DNA of 64,000 nt from Streptomyces sp. MNU76 (GCF_020982545.1 NZ_JAJKLK010000006.1:1-64000); one strand, 5' to 3'. Counted from the first letter of the stretch, positions 17,897 through 26,590 are shown. The notes: generated from the letters alone by a model not told the origin. Numbers and translations: made by a program.

Positions 17897-18919
17897 TTAC
17901 TTGATCTTCTGGCCCGCCGAGCGCAGGTTCTGCGTCGCCTCGACGACACGCGCGGCCATGCTCGCCTCGGCGAGCTTGCCCCAGGTGCGCGGGTCGTAGG
18001 TCTTCTTGTTGCCGACCTCGCCGTCGACCTTCAGGACGCCGTCGTAGTTCTGGAACATGTGCGCGGCGACCGGACGCGTGAAGGCGTACTGCGTGTCGGT
18101 GTCGATGTTCATCTTGACGACGCCGTTCTCCAGCGCGGTGCGGATCTCCTCCTCCGTGGAGCCCGAGCCGCCGTGGAAGACGAAGTCGAACGGGGACTCC
18201 TTGCCGAAGCGCGCGGCCACGCCCTCGTTCAGCTCCTTGAGGAGGTCGGGGCGCAGGACGACGTTGCCCGGCTTGTAGACGCCGTGGACGTTGCCGAAGG
18301 AGGCGGCCAGCAGATAGCGGCCCTTCTCGCCCAGGCCGAGCGCCTCGGCGGTGCGGATCGCGTCGTCGACCGTCGTGTAGAGGGAGTCGTTGATCTCGTG
18401 GGAGACGCCGTCCTCCTCGCCACCGGTCGGGGTGATCTCGACCTCCAGGATGATCTTCGCGGCGGCGGCGCGGGCGAGGAGTTCCTGGGCGATGGAGAGG
18501 TTGTCGGCGAGGGTCTCGGCCGAGCCGTCCCACATGTGCGACTGGAACAGCGGGTTGCGACCGGCCTTGACCCGATCCTCCGACACGGCCAGCAGCGGCC
18601 GTACGTAGCCGTCCAGCTTGTCCTTCGGGCAGTGGTCGGTGTGCAGGGCGACCGTGACGGGGTACTTCTCGGCCACGATGTGCGCGAACTCGGCGAGGGC
18701 GACGGCGCCCGTCACCATGTCCTTGCTGTACTGACCGCCCAGGAACTCGGCTCCGCCGGTCGAGATCTGGACGATGCCGTCGCTCTCCGCCTCCGCGAAG
18801 CCCCGCAGCGCGGCGTGCAGCGTCTGGGTCGAGGTCACGTTGATGGCCGGGTAGGCGAACTTGCCTGCCTTCGCCCGGTCGAGCATCTCGTTGTAGACCT
18901 CGGGGGTTGCGATGGGCAT
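17897..18919 (-). CDS. fbaA: Class II fructose-1,6-bisphosphate aldolase
   Basis: A 340-residue zinc-dependent aldolase of glycolysis and gluconeogenesis. The metal and active-site boxes are all present: VALHTDHCPKDKLD (metal His and catalytic Asp), LEVEITPTGGEEDG, ASFGNVHGVYKPG (metal His) and FVFHGGSGSTEEEI (metal His and phosphate site), with KMNIDTDTQYAF near the end. Length and ends are normal. It is transcribed alone, with a strong hairpin terminator downstream and a 166-bp gap from pyrE upstream. Confidence 0.97.
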   Translation of the reverse strand: MPIATPEVYNEMLDRAKAGKFAYPAINVTSTQTLHAALRGFAEAESDGIVQISTGGAEFLGGQYSKDMVTGAVALAEFAHIVAEKYPVTVALHTDHCPKDKLDGYVRPLLAVSEDRVKAGRNPLFQSHMWDGSAETLADNLSIAQELLARAAAAKIILEVEITPTGGEEDGVSHEINDSLYTTVDDAIRTAEALGLGEKGRYLLAASFGNVHGVYKPGNVVLRPDLLKELNEGVAARFGKESPFDFVFHGGSGSTEEEIRTALENGVVKMNIDTDTQYAFTRPVAAHMFQNYDGVLKVDGEVGNKKTYDPRTWGKLAEASMAARVVEATQNLRSAGQKIK

Positions 18920-19085
18920 GGTCCGCTCCTTGTATGTGCGGGTGGCGTTGTGCTTACGGTCCCTGACCTAGGGTTGCGACATCATCGTCGGCCCCATCCT
19001 TCCAGACGGGACCCGATGCTCCGGCCAGGGTGTCCGGAACTGTTCGGTAACCCCTGACCTTGGTGTTCCTCCCGGCGCGTCGGCC

Positions 19086-19640
19086 TCAGTCGAGACCCAG
19101 TTCGTCCTTCGAGAACGCGAACCGGTACGGGACTCCGGCGCCCTGCTCGATCTTCTCGGCGGCACCCGTGGCACGGTCGACGATCGTGGCGACGGCGACG
19201 ACCTCGGCACCGGCCTCGCGGACGGCCTCGACGGCGGTGAGCGGGGAGCCGCCGGTGGTGGAGGTGTCCTCGACGACGAGGACGCGACGGCCCTTGATGT
19301 CGGGGCCCTCCACCCGGCGCTGCAGACCGTGCGCCTTGGCGGCCTTGCGGACGACGAACGCGTCCAGCCTGCGGCCCCGGGCGGCGGCCGCGTGCAGCAT
19401 CGCGCCGGCGACCGGGTCGGCGCCCATCGTGAGACCGCCGACCGCGTCGAAGTCGAGGTCGGCGGTCAGGTCGAGGAGGACCTGACCGACCAGCGGCGCG
19501 GCCGCGCCGTCGAGGGTGACGCGGCGCAGGTCGACGTAGTAGTCCGCCTCCAGACCCGACGACAGGGTCACCTTGCCGTGCACCACGGCCTTGTCCTTGA
19601 TCTGCTGCAGCAAAGATCCACGTACGTCCACGTCAGTCAT
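19086..19640 (-). CDS. pyrE: Orotate phosphoribosyltransferase
   Basis: A 184-residue enzyme of pyrimidine synthesis that joins orotate to PRPP to give OMP. The PRPP-binding loop is VLVVEDTSTTGGSPLTAVEAV, and the N-terminal KVTLSSGLEADYYVDLRRVTL segment is the usual orotate-side motif. The length is normal for actinobacterial PyrE. It follows the aldose epimerase gene by 48 bp on the same strand, so read-through from that gene is likely. Confidence 0.95.
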   Translation of the reverse strand: MTDVDVRGSLLQQIKDKAVVHGKVTLSSGLEADYYVDLRRVTLDGAAAPLVGQVLLDLTADLDFDAVGGLTMGADPVAGAMLHAAAARGRRLDAFVVRKAAKAHGLQRRVEGPDIKGRRVLVVEDTSTTGGSPLTAVEAVREAGAEVVAVATIVDRATGAAEKIEQGAGVPYRFAFSKDELGLD

Positions 19641-19688
19641 GGCAGTCAGCTTAAGGGGGCCCTTATGTCCGCTTACCGGCGTGTCCGC

Positions 19689-20489
19689 CTACAGGCGACG
19701 CCAGGTCCAGGTCGTGCTCGCCTCCAGCGGGTCGATGGGGGTGACCAGACGGGGGTGGGTGTTGAGGCCGTTGGGCGGGCCGGTCTGCGGTTCGACGCAC
19801 ACGGCCTCCGCCTGCTCGTCGTAGACCACGACCCACTCCTCGCGCGAGGTCACCTTGAGCTCCAGCCGTTCCGGCCAGGTGAGGGTGACGTCGACGCCGT
19901 CGGGCATCCCGAAGCAGTCGTCCCACGGACCGCTCTTGGGATCGACGCGGTTACCGGTGGGCAGGTGGTCCGCGCCCCGCTCCTCCTGCCAGGCGGGCTG
20001 GAAGTCGATCCGTACGTCCGCGTCCTCGCCGCCGCCGTCCAGGTTCCGGTTGAACCAGGGGTGCCAGCCGATCTGGGCCGGGAAGGAGGAGTCGTACGTC
20101 TCCACGGCCATGGTGAGGGTGAGGGCGTCCGGGGTGAGGGTGAACACCTGGGTGACACGGCCGGGGTAGGGCCAGGGTTCGACCAGGTCGTAGGTGAGGA
20201 CGGCCTCGGTGGCGTCGTGACGGGCGACGCGCCAGGCGCCCTCGCGGGTGGTGCCGTGGATGGCGTGGGGCGGGGCGTTGAGGGGCATCTGCTGGACGAA
20301 GCCGCCGCTGAGGAACTGTCCGTCGCGGATACGTCCGCACCACGGCACCATCGGGAAGCAGCCGAACCGCTCGCCCTGCCGCAGCAGTTCGACCCCACCG
20401 ACGCGCAGCCCCGCGACCCGGCCACCGTTCCCCGGCGCCAACACGACCTCCGCGTCACCCGCGGCCAACGTGATCTCTTCACTACTCAC
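19689..20489 (-). CDS. Aldose 1-epimerase-like protein
   Basis: A 266-residue galactose mutarotase-fold protein. It contains RFGCFPMVPWCGRIRDGQF near residue 38, HAIHGTTREGAW (active-site His), IGWHPWFNRNL (second His), and a conserved acidic end VCVEPQTGPPNGLN. These are typical of the aldose 1-epimerase / YeaD-like superfamily, which interconverts sugar anomers. The start is taken as GTG 20489 after a GAGGC stretch. It probably forms a short operon with pyrE, although the two have no metabolic link. Confidence 0.85.
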   Translation of the reverse strand: MSSEEITLAAGDAEVVLAPGNGGRVAGLRVGGVELLRQGERFGCFPMVPWCGRIRDGQFLSGGFVQQMPLNAPPHAIHGTTREGAWRVARHDATEAVLTYDLVEPWPYPGRVTQVFTLTPDALTLTMAVETYDSSFPAQIGWHPWFNRNLDGGGEDADVRIDFQPAWQEERGADHLPTGNRVDPKSGPWDDCFGMPDGVDVTLTWPERLELKVTSREEWVVVYDEQAEAVCVEPQTGPPNGLNTHPRLVTPIDPLEASTTWTWRRL

Positions 20490-20698
20490 GCCTCGACCCT
20501 ACTGGTCGACGGGACGGGGGAGTTACGGACGACGATGCCGCGGCGCGAGCCGCCGGGGTGAGGCGGGGAGAGGTGGTGGGGAAGGCCGGAGCAGGAAGGG
20601 CGGCTGGGCCCCGGACCGGAAAGAAGGGCCGTAGGCAAGCCAGCACCGACCGACAGCAGAACTGAGCCGAGGAATGGGCAGAGCCCGGCGGCCTACGG

Positions 20699-21694
20699 TC
20701 AGCGGCGTCTGCGCAGGGCTCGACTCACGATGATGGCCGACGCCACAGCCAGGGCCGCCACAGGCGCCGCCCAGCGGAGGGCAGCGCTCGCGGAGACTGT
20801 TTCCGGGGCCGGGACCGGGGCGTATCTGCCGCGGGGCGGGGCGTGGTCCACCTCCTCCGCGCTGCGGCCGATCATCGTCCGGCGGGCGTGCGCCGCCTCG
20901 GCCGGGGGTTCGTCCCCGGCCGCGAAGCCGCCCTCGCCGAAGGGGTCCAGAGCCGAGGGTGGGACGTCGGTCTCGAAAACGGAGGCCGGCGGCTCGTCCT
21001 CAGCGGGGACCGGGGGTTCTTCGTCGGCGGTGCCCGGGGGTTTCTCCTCGTCGGCCGTGGCCGGGGGCTCCTCGTCGCCGGAAGCCGGGGGTTTCTCGTC
21101 GGCGGTGGCACCGGGCTCGCCGGCGGCCTCGGTCTTGGTCTCGTCCTTGGTCTCGTCCTTGGTCTTGGTCTCGTCCTTGGTCTTGGGTGCGGCCGGCTGT
21201 TCTTCCTCGGCCGGGGCCGGGGGCTTCTCGTGCTCGTCCCGGTCGGCGAGGGCTTCGCCTTCGGATGCTGTCGGCCCCGCCGCCCCCAGGTTCTCCGCGA
21301 ACCTGTCCAGCAGACGGGTCGTCGCCGAGGTCACCGAGTCGGGCGGGAGGTCGGTGATCCGGCCGGTGGCGGTCGCGGCGGCAGAGCAGGCGATGGTCGT
21401 GCCCTCACCGGCCTGGACGAGGCGGAGGGTCAGGGTGAGTTTCACGGTGCCGGAGCCCCTGACCTCGGCGGCGTCCCCGTCCACGACGTAGGAGCCGTCC
21501 TCCTGCGGCGTGACACGCAGGGTGCCCCGGTAGGTGATGGTGTGCCCCGCGACCCGTACCTTCAGGCGCCCGGCGACCGGCGGCGTACCCGCGTCCTGCT
21601 GGAGCCCGGGGACCGCTCGGGCCACCCGCTCGGGGTCGGACAGCGCCTCCCGGAGGCGGCCGACGGGAACCGGAACGAACACCTCATGCTCCAT
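20699..21694 (-). CDS. Membrane-anchored SRPBCC (CoxG-like) protein with acidic repeat linker
   Basis: A 331-residue protein in three parts. Residues 1-140 form an SRPBCC/START-like lipid- or ligand-binding fold of the CoxG type (MEHEVFVPVPVGRLREALSD, ADRVARAVPG-like start, YRGTLRVTPQEDG). Residues about 150-285 are a disordered linker full of KTKDE and ADEEPPA repeats. A single membrane helix (ALRWAAPVAALAVASAIIV) and a short Arg tail end the protein. In CO-dehydrogenase clusters CoxG anchors the enzyme to the membrane, but no such cluster is here. The start is ATG 21694 (MEHEVF). Confidence 0.75.
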   Translation of the reverse strand: MEHEVFVPVPVGRLREALSDPERVARAVPGLQQDAGTPPVAGRLKVRVAGHTITYRGTLRVTPQEDGSYVVDGDAAEVRGSGTVKLTLTLRLVQAGEGTTIACSAAATATGRITDLPPDSVTSATTRLLDRFAENLGAAGPTASEGEALADRDEHEKPPAPAEEEQPAAPKTKDETKTKDETKDETKTEAAGEPGATADEKPPASGDEEPPATADEEKPPGTADEEPPVPAEDEPPASVFETDVPPSALDPFGEGGFAAGDEPPAEAAHARRTMIGRSAEEVDHAPPRGRYAPVPAPETVSASAALRWAAPVAALAVASAIIVSRALRRRR

Positions 21695-21807
21695 GGCAGT
21701 CGAGCCTACCCACGAGGCCCCGCACCGCACCCGTACATACGCGTTATTGCTCGTGTTCCGCCCACGCGGCCCCGCACACCTCCCTGCGCCCCACCACCCT
21801 CCACGGC

Positions 21808-23450
21808 TCAGTCCGCGTACCTCGGGTGCACCAGCGTCGACGGCGGCAGGTCCCGCAGCCCGTCGGCCGCGCCGAGCCGCATCACCCCGGCGCCGAGGGC
21901 CGGGCCCGGGCGGCGGCCGTCGTGGGGCGAGGGACGGGTCGCCAGGACGAAGCCCCAGTCGTGGGGCGTGCGGGAGGTGTGGGCCGTACGGTCGGGGCCG
22001 GTGACGAAACCGGGGTCGGCGGCCGTGACCCTGTAGGGCGTGGTGCGCAGCCCGGCGGCGCGGACGGTCGCGTCGACGGTCCAGAACACCTGCCGCCGGG
22101 ACGCCACCGGCCCGGCGTGCACCACCATGCGCCCGTCGACCGCCAGGACCTCGCGGGCCAGCCCGTAGAACTCCTGCGAGTAGAGCTTGGTGCTCGCGGT
22201 GATCCCGGGGTCGGGAAGGTCCGAGATCACGACGTCGTACGGCTCGGTCGGCCGGGCGCCGCGCAGCCAGGCGAAGGAGTCCTCCGTGTGGACGCGTACC
22301 CGGTCGTCGTCGTGGGCGTGGCCGTTGAGCGCGGAGAGCGCCGGGTCCGTGCGGGCCAGGCGCACCACGCCCGGGTCGATCTCGACGATGTCCACACGGC
22401 GTACGCCGTCGTGGCGGAGCACCTCGCGGGCGGCGAGGCCGTCACCGCCGCCGAGGACGAGGACACGGGCGTGCGGTCCGGCGTTCATGGCGGGGCGGAC
22501 GAGGGCCCGGTGGTAGCGCTGTTCGTCGTTGCCGTTGATGCGCAGCCGCCCGTCGAGGTAGAGGGAGAACGGGCGCCCGTCCAGGCCGCCGGTGAGGACG
22601 ACCTCCTGCCGGCCGGTCTGCAACGCGATCCGGACGTCCTTGCCGTACACCGCGTGCCGCGCGGCACGCTCGAAGTCGTCCACGTGTACGGCGGCGGTGG
22701 CGAGGAGGCCGAGCACGGCGAGGTTGGTGACCAGCAGGAGCCAGCGCGCGCGGCGGCTCAGGTCGCGGTGGAACAGACCGAGGACGAGCGCGCCGCCGAC
22801 CAGGACATTGACCGTGCCGGTGAGCAGGGCGCCGGTCAACTGGCCGAGCCAGGGCAGCAGGAGGAAGGGGAAGGCGAGGCCGCCGACGAGCGCGCCCACG
22901 TAGTCGGCCGCGAACAGGTCGGCGACCGCGCCGCCCGCGTCCTGGCGGCGGATGCGCTGGATCAGCTCCATCAGCAGCGGGACCTCGGCGCCGATGAGCA
23001 GGCCGATGGCCAGGGAGAAGGCGACGAGGAGGTAGCGGGAGCCGCTCGCCCACATGCCGCCCCAGTCGCCGGTCCAGGCGAACGCGGCGTACAGCACGAG
23101 GGCACTGCAGCCGCCGACGAGGGCGAGGGCGGCCTCGATGAGGCCGAAACCGAGGGCCGCGCGGGGGCGGAGGCGTTTGGCGCCGAGGGAGCCGATGCCC
23201 ATGGCGAAGACCATGACCGAGAGGACCACGGAGGCCTGGGTGACGGAGTCGCCGATCAAGTACGAGGCGAGGGCGACGAGTTCGAGTTCGTACACCAGTC
23301 CGCAGGCGGCGCAGACGAATACGCCGGCGAGGACGAGGAAACGGCCGAGTCCCGGGCGGACCGGGAGCCACGCCTGGGCACCCGGGCCCGGGCCGCTGTC
23401 GCCGCGCCAGGGGAGGGGCGCCGGGGGTGCGGGGCGTGCGGCTCGATCAC
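21808..23450 (-). CDS. Membrane-bound spermidine-synthase-like protein, 5' frameshift
   Basis: A polytopic protein with about seven N-terminal membrane helices fused to a C-terminal aminopropyltransferase fold ([42 protein letters not shown]). Proteins of this build are annotated polyamine aminopropyltransferases in actinobacteria, but their substrate is uncertain. The main frame has no start codon before an internal GTG at 23295, inside the first helix, and is closed by TAG near 23466. The neighbouring frame starts MIEPHAP at GTG 23450. Adding one C to the minus-strand CCCC run (GGGG at 23431-23434) joins them as [19 protein letters not shown] therefore place the start at 23450 with one frameshift. 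Confidence 0.75.
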
Positions 23451-23519
23451 TCCTGGCACGCTACCGTCACGGTCGCGCTGCGCTGGGTCACCCACACGGG
23501 TGGTCTGCGACGCTTGGCC

Positions 23520-23748
23520 GGGTGCCTGATAGCTCGGGGTTCGGGTGGGTGGGCGGCCGCGGGTGCGTGGAGCGTCTCGCGCAGTTCCCCGCCCCTGAAA
23601 ACCGGGGCTACGCCCCGCACTTTCAGGGCGCAACCCCGGCTTTTCAGGCCCGCGGGGCCTGATCTTCAGGGGCGCGGGGAACTGCGCGAGAAGCCCCACA
23701 GGAGCCGCGCCCGCCGACGAACCCGCACCCCCGAGCTATCAGGCACCC
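23520..23748. repeat. Nested 229-bp intergenic palindrome
   Basis: The outer arms are a perfect 20-bp inverted repeat (23520-23539 and 23729-23748). Middle arms at 23576-23599 and 23665-23690 match except for a 2-nt insertion and contain the words GCGCAGTTCCCC and GGGGAACTGCGCG. Smaller inverted words AAAACCGGGG / CCCCGGCTTTT sit in the centre. Elements with this GGGGAACTGCGCGA word occur repeatedly between genes in Streptomyces. It could fold as a long cruciform or RNA hairpin and act as a terminator between DUF2617 and the gene downstream. Confidence 0.8.
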
Positions 23749-23749
23749 G

Positions 23750-24271
23750 TCACAGCGCCGCAGGCACCCGCACCCCCACCCTCGTTCTCGTGGCCACCAG
23801 TTGCCCGTCCTGGGGATACGCGTGCCACGTACGCCAGTGCACCTGCCCCTCGTGGCGCTGCGCCAGCATCGCCGTGAAGGCGTGCGGGCTGCCGGGGAAG
23901 ACCCCGGCCAGTCCATGGGGATGGTCGGAGACGAGCGCCAGGAGTTCCTGGGCCCGGCCCGCGAACGACCCCGGCGACAAGACCTCGACCCGCGCGGCGA
24001 ATTCGTACTCCCAGTCGCCCACACGTTTGGCCACCCCGAGCGGGAGCGGCGTGCTGGATCCCGGGATGCACGCGACCGTCTCCGAACAGTGGCTCCCCCG
24101 CTCCTCCTCCAGGAGAACCTGGTGGGACGCGCCGAGCAGCCTCAACTGCAGCTTCGCACCGGTGAGTTCGAGATCGAGCGTGGCGAGCGCGGGCAGCGGC
24201 TCGCGCCCCAGCGCCCAGGCGAGGTCGGCCGCGCGCGTGTCGGTGTAGGCGGTGTTCAGGGTCGTGAGCAT
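23750..24271 (-). CDS. DUF2617 family protein
   Basis: A 173-residue protein of the actinobacterial DUF2617 family, recognised from LATLDLELTGAKLQLRLLGASHQV, YEFAARVEVLSPGSFAGRA, FPGSPHAFTAMLAQ and VHWRTWHAYPQDGQLVATRTRV. Function is unknown; the gene is typically found beside the membrane spermidine-synthase-like gene, as here. The stop codon TGA directly touches the outer arm of the palindrome downstream. Confidence 0.85.
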   Translation of the reverse strand: MLTTLNTAYTDTRAADLAWALGREPLPALATLDLELTGAKLQLRLLGASHQVLLEEERGSHCSETVACIPGSSTPLPLGVAKRVGDWEYEFAARVEVLSPGSFAGRAQELLALVSDHPHGLAGVFPGSPHAFTAMLAQRHEGQVHWRTWHAYPQDGQLVATRTRVGVRVPAAL

Positions 24272-24778
24272 GGGTCGGCTCCGCAGCGACGCAAAGAGAA
24301 GAGGAGGTGGGTCCGGCGCACCCCGGTAGGCACCGGGAGCTGAGGCCCGGTCAGCCAGGTCACGTGAGGACGACGTCCCGGTCGGTCCGGTCAGCCAGGT
24401 CAGGCCTGCCGGGAGGGACGTCCGGGGGGCCGCGTTGGCGATTTATAGGGAATCATGAACTGTGGCGCCACCACAGCGTTTTTACCCAACTTGACGTGCT
24501 TTCCATCCCCCCGAGGGCTGCCCAGCTCAACTGTTCAACCAGGCGTACGCCCCGTCGGTCGACGCGCTCCCCACGCGCCCATCGGGCCGGGCGCGCGAAC
24601 TCGGGGGAGCGCCTGCCGGACAACCGGGCCCACCCGGCGTACTCAGGCGTGAAAGACCGCCACATCGGTGCGCCTGCCCCCTTGTGCCGGACATACACAC
24701 GCGAACCTGGACACGCGAGCGCCCGCCGGGAGGTTCGTCCCGGCGGGCGCTCGTGTCGTGGAGCTCGGCTGCCCCGTG
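24272..24778. other. Intergenic region with an AT-rich promoter-like stretch
   Basis: No gene is supported. An AT-rich segment at about 24440-24500 (ATTTATAGGGAATCATGAA, then a short inverted repeat CTGTGG-CGCCA-CCACAG) stands out from the surrounding GC-rich DNA and could hold the DUF2617 promoter on the minus strand. The right end contains the terminator of the microprotein gene at 24779. Confidence 0.45.
24717..24752 (-). terminator. Terminator downstream of the first Cys/Gly-tail gene
   Basis: A perfect 15-bp stem (24717-24731 with 24738-24752) and a GGTTCG loop, placed 27 bp beyond the stop codon of the gene at 24779-25153. Confidence 0.8.
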
Positions 24779-25153
24779 TCAGCTGCCTCCACCGCATCCG
24801 CCCCCGCCGCCGCCTCCGCAGGACGAGCCGCTACTGCTTCCGCACGAGGAACCACTGCCGCTGCCGCAGGACGAGCCACCACCACCGGACGACGAACCGC
24901 GGTCGTCGTTCGAGGAGTGGGACGATCCCGAGTCGCCGACGGTCGCCGCCCCGATCACCCACCAGCTGTTGTCGGAGCTGCTGCTGTGGGCACCGCTGTC
25001 GCTTCGACTGCCGCGGTACGCGCTGCCGCCCCGGGCGGTCGACGGGCGGCGACGCGCCGCGTGCCTCCTTCTGCGGTTGTTGACGGCGACGATGGCCACC
25101 GTCCCCACGAAGACCACCGCCAGGATGATGCCGATCACCACGATCGCGTTCAT
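24779..25153 (-). CDS. Membrane microprotein 1 with Ser/Gly/Cys-rich tail
   Basis: A 124-residue protein not matched to a family I know. Residues 3-24 form one membrane helix (IVVIGIILAVVFVGTVAIVAV), followed by an Arg-rich stop-transfer stretch (NNRRRRHAARRR), a Ser-rich region with the word NSWW, and a tail with three SSC words ending GGGCGGGS. The tail has four Cys. The same architecture occurs in the two genes upstream (25283 and 25650), so this is the distal and longest member of a tandem family. The Shine-Dalgarno AGGGGTGA precedes ATG 25153. The order implies N-out/C-in by the positive-inside rule, but this is a prediction. A metal-binding, covalently modified or peptide-precursor role is conceivable; none is shown. 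Confidence 0.7.
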   Translation of the reverse strand: MNAIVVIGIILAVVFVGTVAIVAVNNRRRRHAARRRPSTARGGSAYRGSRSDSGAHSSSSDNSWWVIGAATVGDSGSSHSSNDDRGSSSGGGGSSCGSGSGSSCGSSSGSSCGGGGGGGCGGGS

Positions 25154-25229
25154 GGCGTCACCCCTCCCCTCTTGTCCTGAGTCCCCCGAAGCGACCCCCC
25201 ATGGGTGCCTCGTTCAATGTCGTTGCCCC

Positions 25230-25275
25230 ACTTCGTTCGTGGGCGCTGTTGCCGAACTTCGTTCGTGGGCGCTGT
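25230..25275. repeat. Direct repeat upstream of microprotein gene 1
   Basis: A 20-bp sequence beginning ACTTCGTTCGTGGG occurs at 25230-25249 and again at 25256-25275, between the stop of microprotein 2 and the leader of microprotein 1. Confidence 0.8.
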
Positions 25276-25282
25276 CGCGCGG

Positions 25283-25504
25283 TCAGCTGCCGCCACCGCA
25301 GCCGCCGCCCCCACCGCAGGAGGACCCGCCTCCGCAGGACGCGCCGCTCCCGCACGACGAACCACTGGACGACGAACTGCTGGACGAGCCCTTGTCCGCC
25401 CACCAGCTGCCGCGTCGGCCGCGTCGCCGGGAGTTCCTGACGACTCCGATGGCGACGGCCAGACCGATGGCGCTGAGCACCAGGATGAAACCGACTTCCG
25501 CCAT
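25283..25504 (-). CDS. Membrane microprotein 2 with Ser/Gly/Cys-rich tail
   Basis: A 73-residue paralogue of the proteins encoded on either side. It starts MAEVGFILVLSAIGLAVAIG (membrane helix), then RNSRRRGRRGSWW, a poly-Ser run and four Cys in GSSCGSGASCGGGSSC and the final GGGCGGGS. ATG 25504 is preceded by GGGAGGG. The upstream flank (CCCCCGAAGCGACCCCC and GGGTGCCTCG words) repeats that of gene 1, which shows the gene and its leader were duplicated together. Confidence 0.7.
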   Translation of the reverse strand: MAEVGFILVLSAIGLAVAIGVVRNSRRRGRRGSWWADKGSSSSSSSSGSSCGSGASCGGGSSCGGGGGCGGGS

Positions 25505-25649
25505 GGCCCACCCTCCCCTCTTCCTTGCGTGTGCCCCCGAAGCGACCCCCGTGGGTGCCTCGCTCACTTGCGTGTGGCGGGGATGCCCCGCCGGTGACCG
25601 CTCAAAGCCGAGTTGAGCAAGTCCAGAGCTTCGCGCGCGGCGGCACGTC

Positions 25650-25868
25650 TCAGCTGCCGCCACCGCAACCGCCGCCACCGCCGCCTCCCCCGCCGCACGA
25701 CGAGCCACCGCCGCAGGAGAACCAGCTGCCGCCCCCGGACGACCGGTGGGACGACCCGCCGTCCGCCCACCAGCTGCGGCGGCGGCTGCGCCGCGAGCCT
25801 CGGCCGAGCGACGACAGCACCCCGATCAGGGCCACCGCGCCCAGGAAGAGAATGAAGAAGCCATCCAT
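25650..25868 (-). CDS. Membrane microprotein 3 with Ser/Gly/Cys-rich tail
   Basis: A 72-residue first member of the tandem family. It has an N-terminal membrane helix (MDGFFILFLGAVALIGVLSS), an Arg-rich RGSRRSRRRSWW stretch, a Ser/Gly linker and three Cys in FSCGGGSSC and the terminal GGCGGGS. The start is ATG 25868. Upstream lies the sequence AAAGCCGAGTTGAGCAAGT (from about 25949), which recurs upstream of gene 2 at about 25612, so a promoter or leader is repeated with each copy. Confidence 0.7.
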   Translation of the reverse strand: MDGFFILFLGAVALIGVLSSLGRGSRRSRRRSWWADGGSSHRSSGGGSWFSCGGGSSCGGGGGGGGGCGGGS

Positions 25869-26119
25869 GACGGCACCCGCCTTTCGTTCCCCCGTACGCC
25901 CCCCGTGGGCCGTGCGTGACGTGGGGATGCCCTCGCGTCTCACCGGTCAAAGCCGAGTTGAGCAAGTTCAGAGGGTTCTCCCGGGTCAACACCTCCTGAC
26001 CTGCACAGACATGCGGGTCGCGGGCCGCCCGACTTGCGGTTCCGGGTGGCCGCGCGAACCTGGAGCGGAGGGGAGGGACGTGAACGCCTGTCCGGGCGTT
26101 GAATAAGGAGACGGATCAT

Positions 26120-26578
26120 ATGTCTGTTCGAAGCATGACGTCGGCGCGGCTCACGGACGGTCGTCCGCAGGTGTTCGCGGGGAGCAACCACGGGCTCTTC
26201 ACCCGCTGGAAGGTCAGTGAGCACCCGGACGCCGGCTGGACCGACTGGCAGCCGTTCCCCTTCGACCACGGCCGCGTGGTGTCGCTCGCCGCGGCTCCGC
26301 TCACGGACGAACGGCCGCAGATCTTCGCCGTGTCCGAAGGCGGCGAGCTGTGGAGCACCTGGAAGGTGACCACCGACGCGAGCGCCGCCTGGGCCGACTG
26401 GACGAAGTTCAACGGCCTGCCGGGGTCGGCCCGCAGTGTGGGTGTGGCCACCCTGACGGACGGCCGCCCGCAGATCGTGGTCGGCACCGACAACGGTTCG
26501 GTGTCCTCGTGGAAGGTGAGCACCCACCCCGACGACGCCTGGTCCGAGTGGTCCTCCTTCGACGGTCCGCCCGCCTGA
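26120..26578 (+). CDS. Three-repeat propeller/lectin-like protein
   Basis: A 152-residue protein made of three repeats of about 50 residues. Each has LTDxRPQ(V/I) then a WK(V) strand and ends W(T/S)(D/E)W: LTDGRPQVFA...RWKVSEHPDAGWTDW, LTDERPQIFA...TWKVTTDASAAWADW and LTDGRPQIVV...SWKVSTHPDDAWSEW. This pattern resembles blades of PLL/tectonin-type beta-propeller lectins, which use 6-7 blades, so three blades alone would need to assemble by oligomerisation. There is no signal peptide. AAGGAGA precedes ATG 26120 by 8 nt, and a terminator follows at once, so the gene is monocistronic. Sugar binding is inference from the fold. Confidence 0.7.
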   Translation: MSVRSMTSARLTDGRPQVFAGSNHGLFTRWKVSEHPDAGWTDWQPFPFDHGRVVSLAAAPLTDERPQIFAVSEGGELWSTWKVTTDASAAWADWTKFNGLPGSARSVGVATLTDGRPQIVVGTDNGSVSSWKVSTHPDDAWSEWSSFDGPPA

Positions 26579-26590
26579 TCCCGGGAAGCA

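Noticed and set aside
24272..24778. Search for tRNA or riboswitch in this gap
   Set aside because: Hairpins are present but no cloverleaf, anticodon arm or known riboswitch core was seen.
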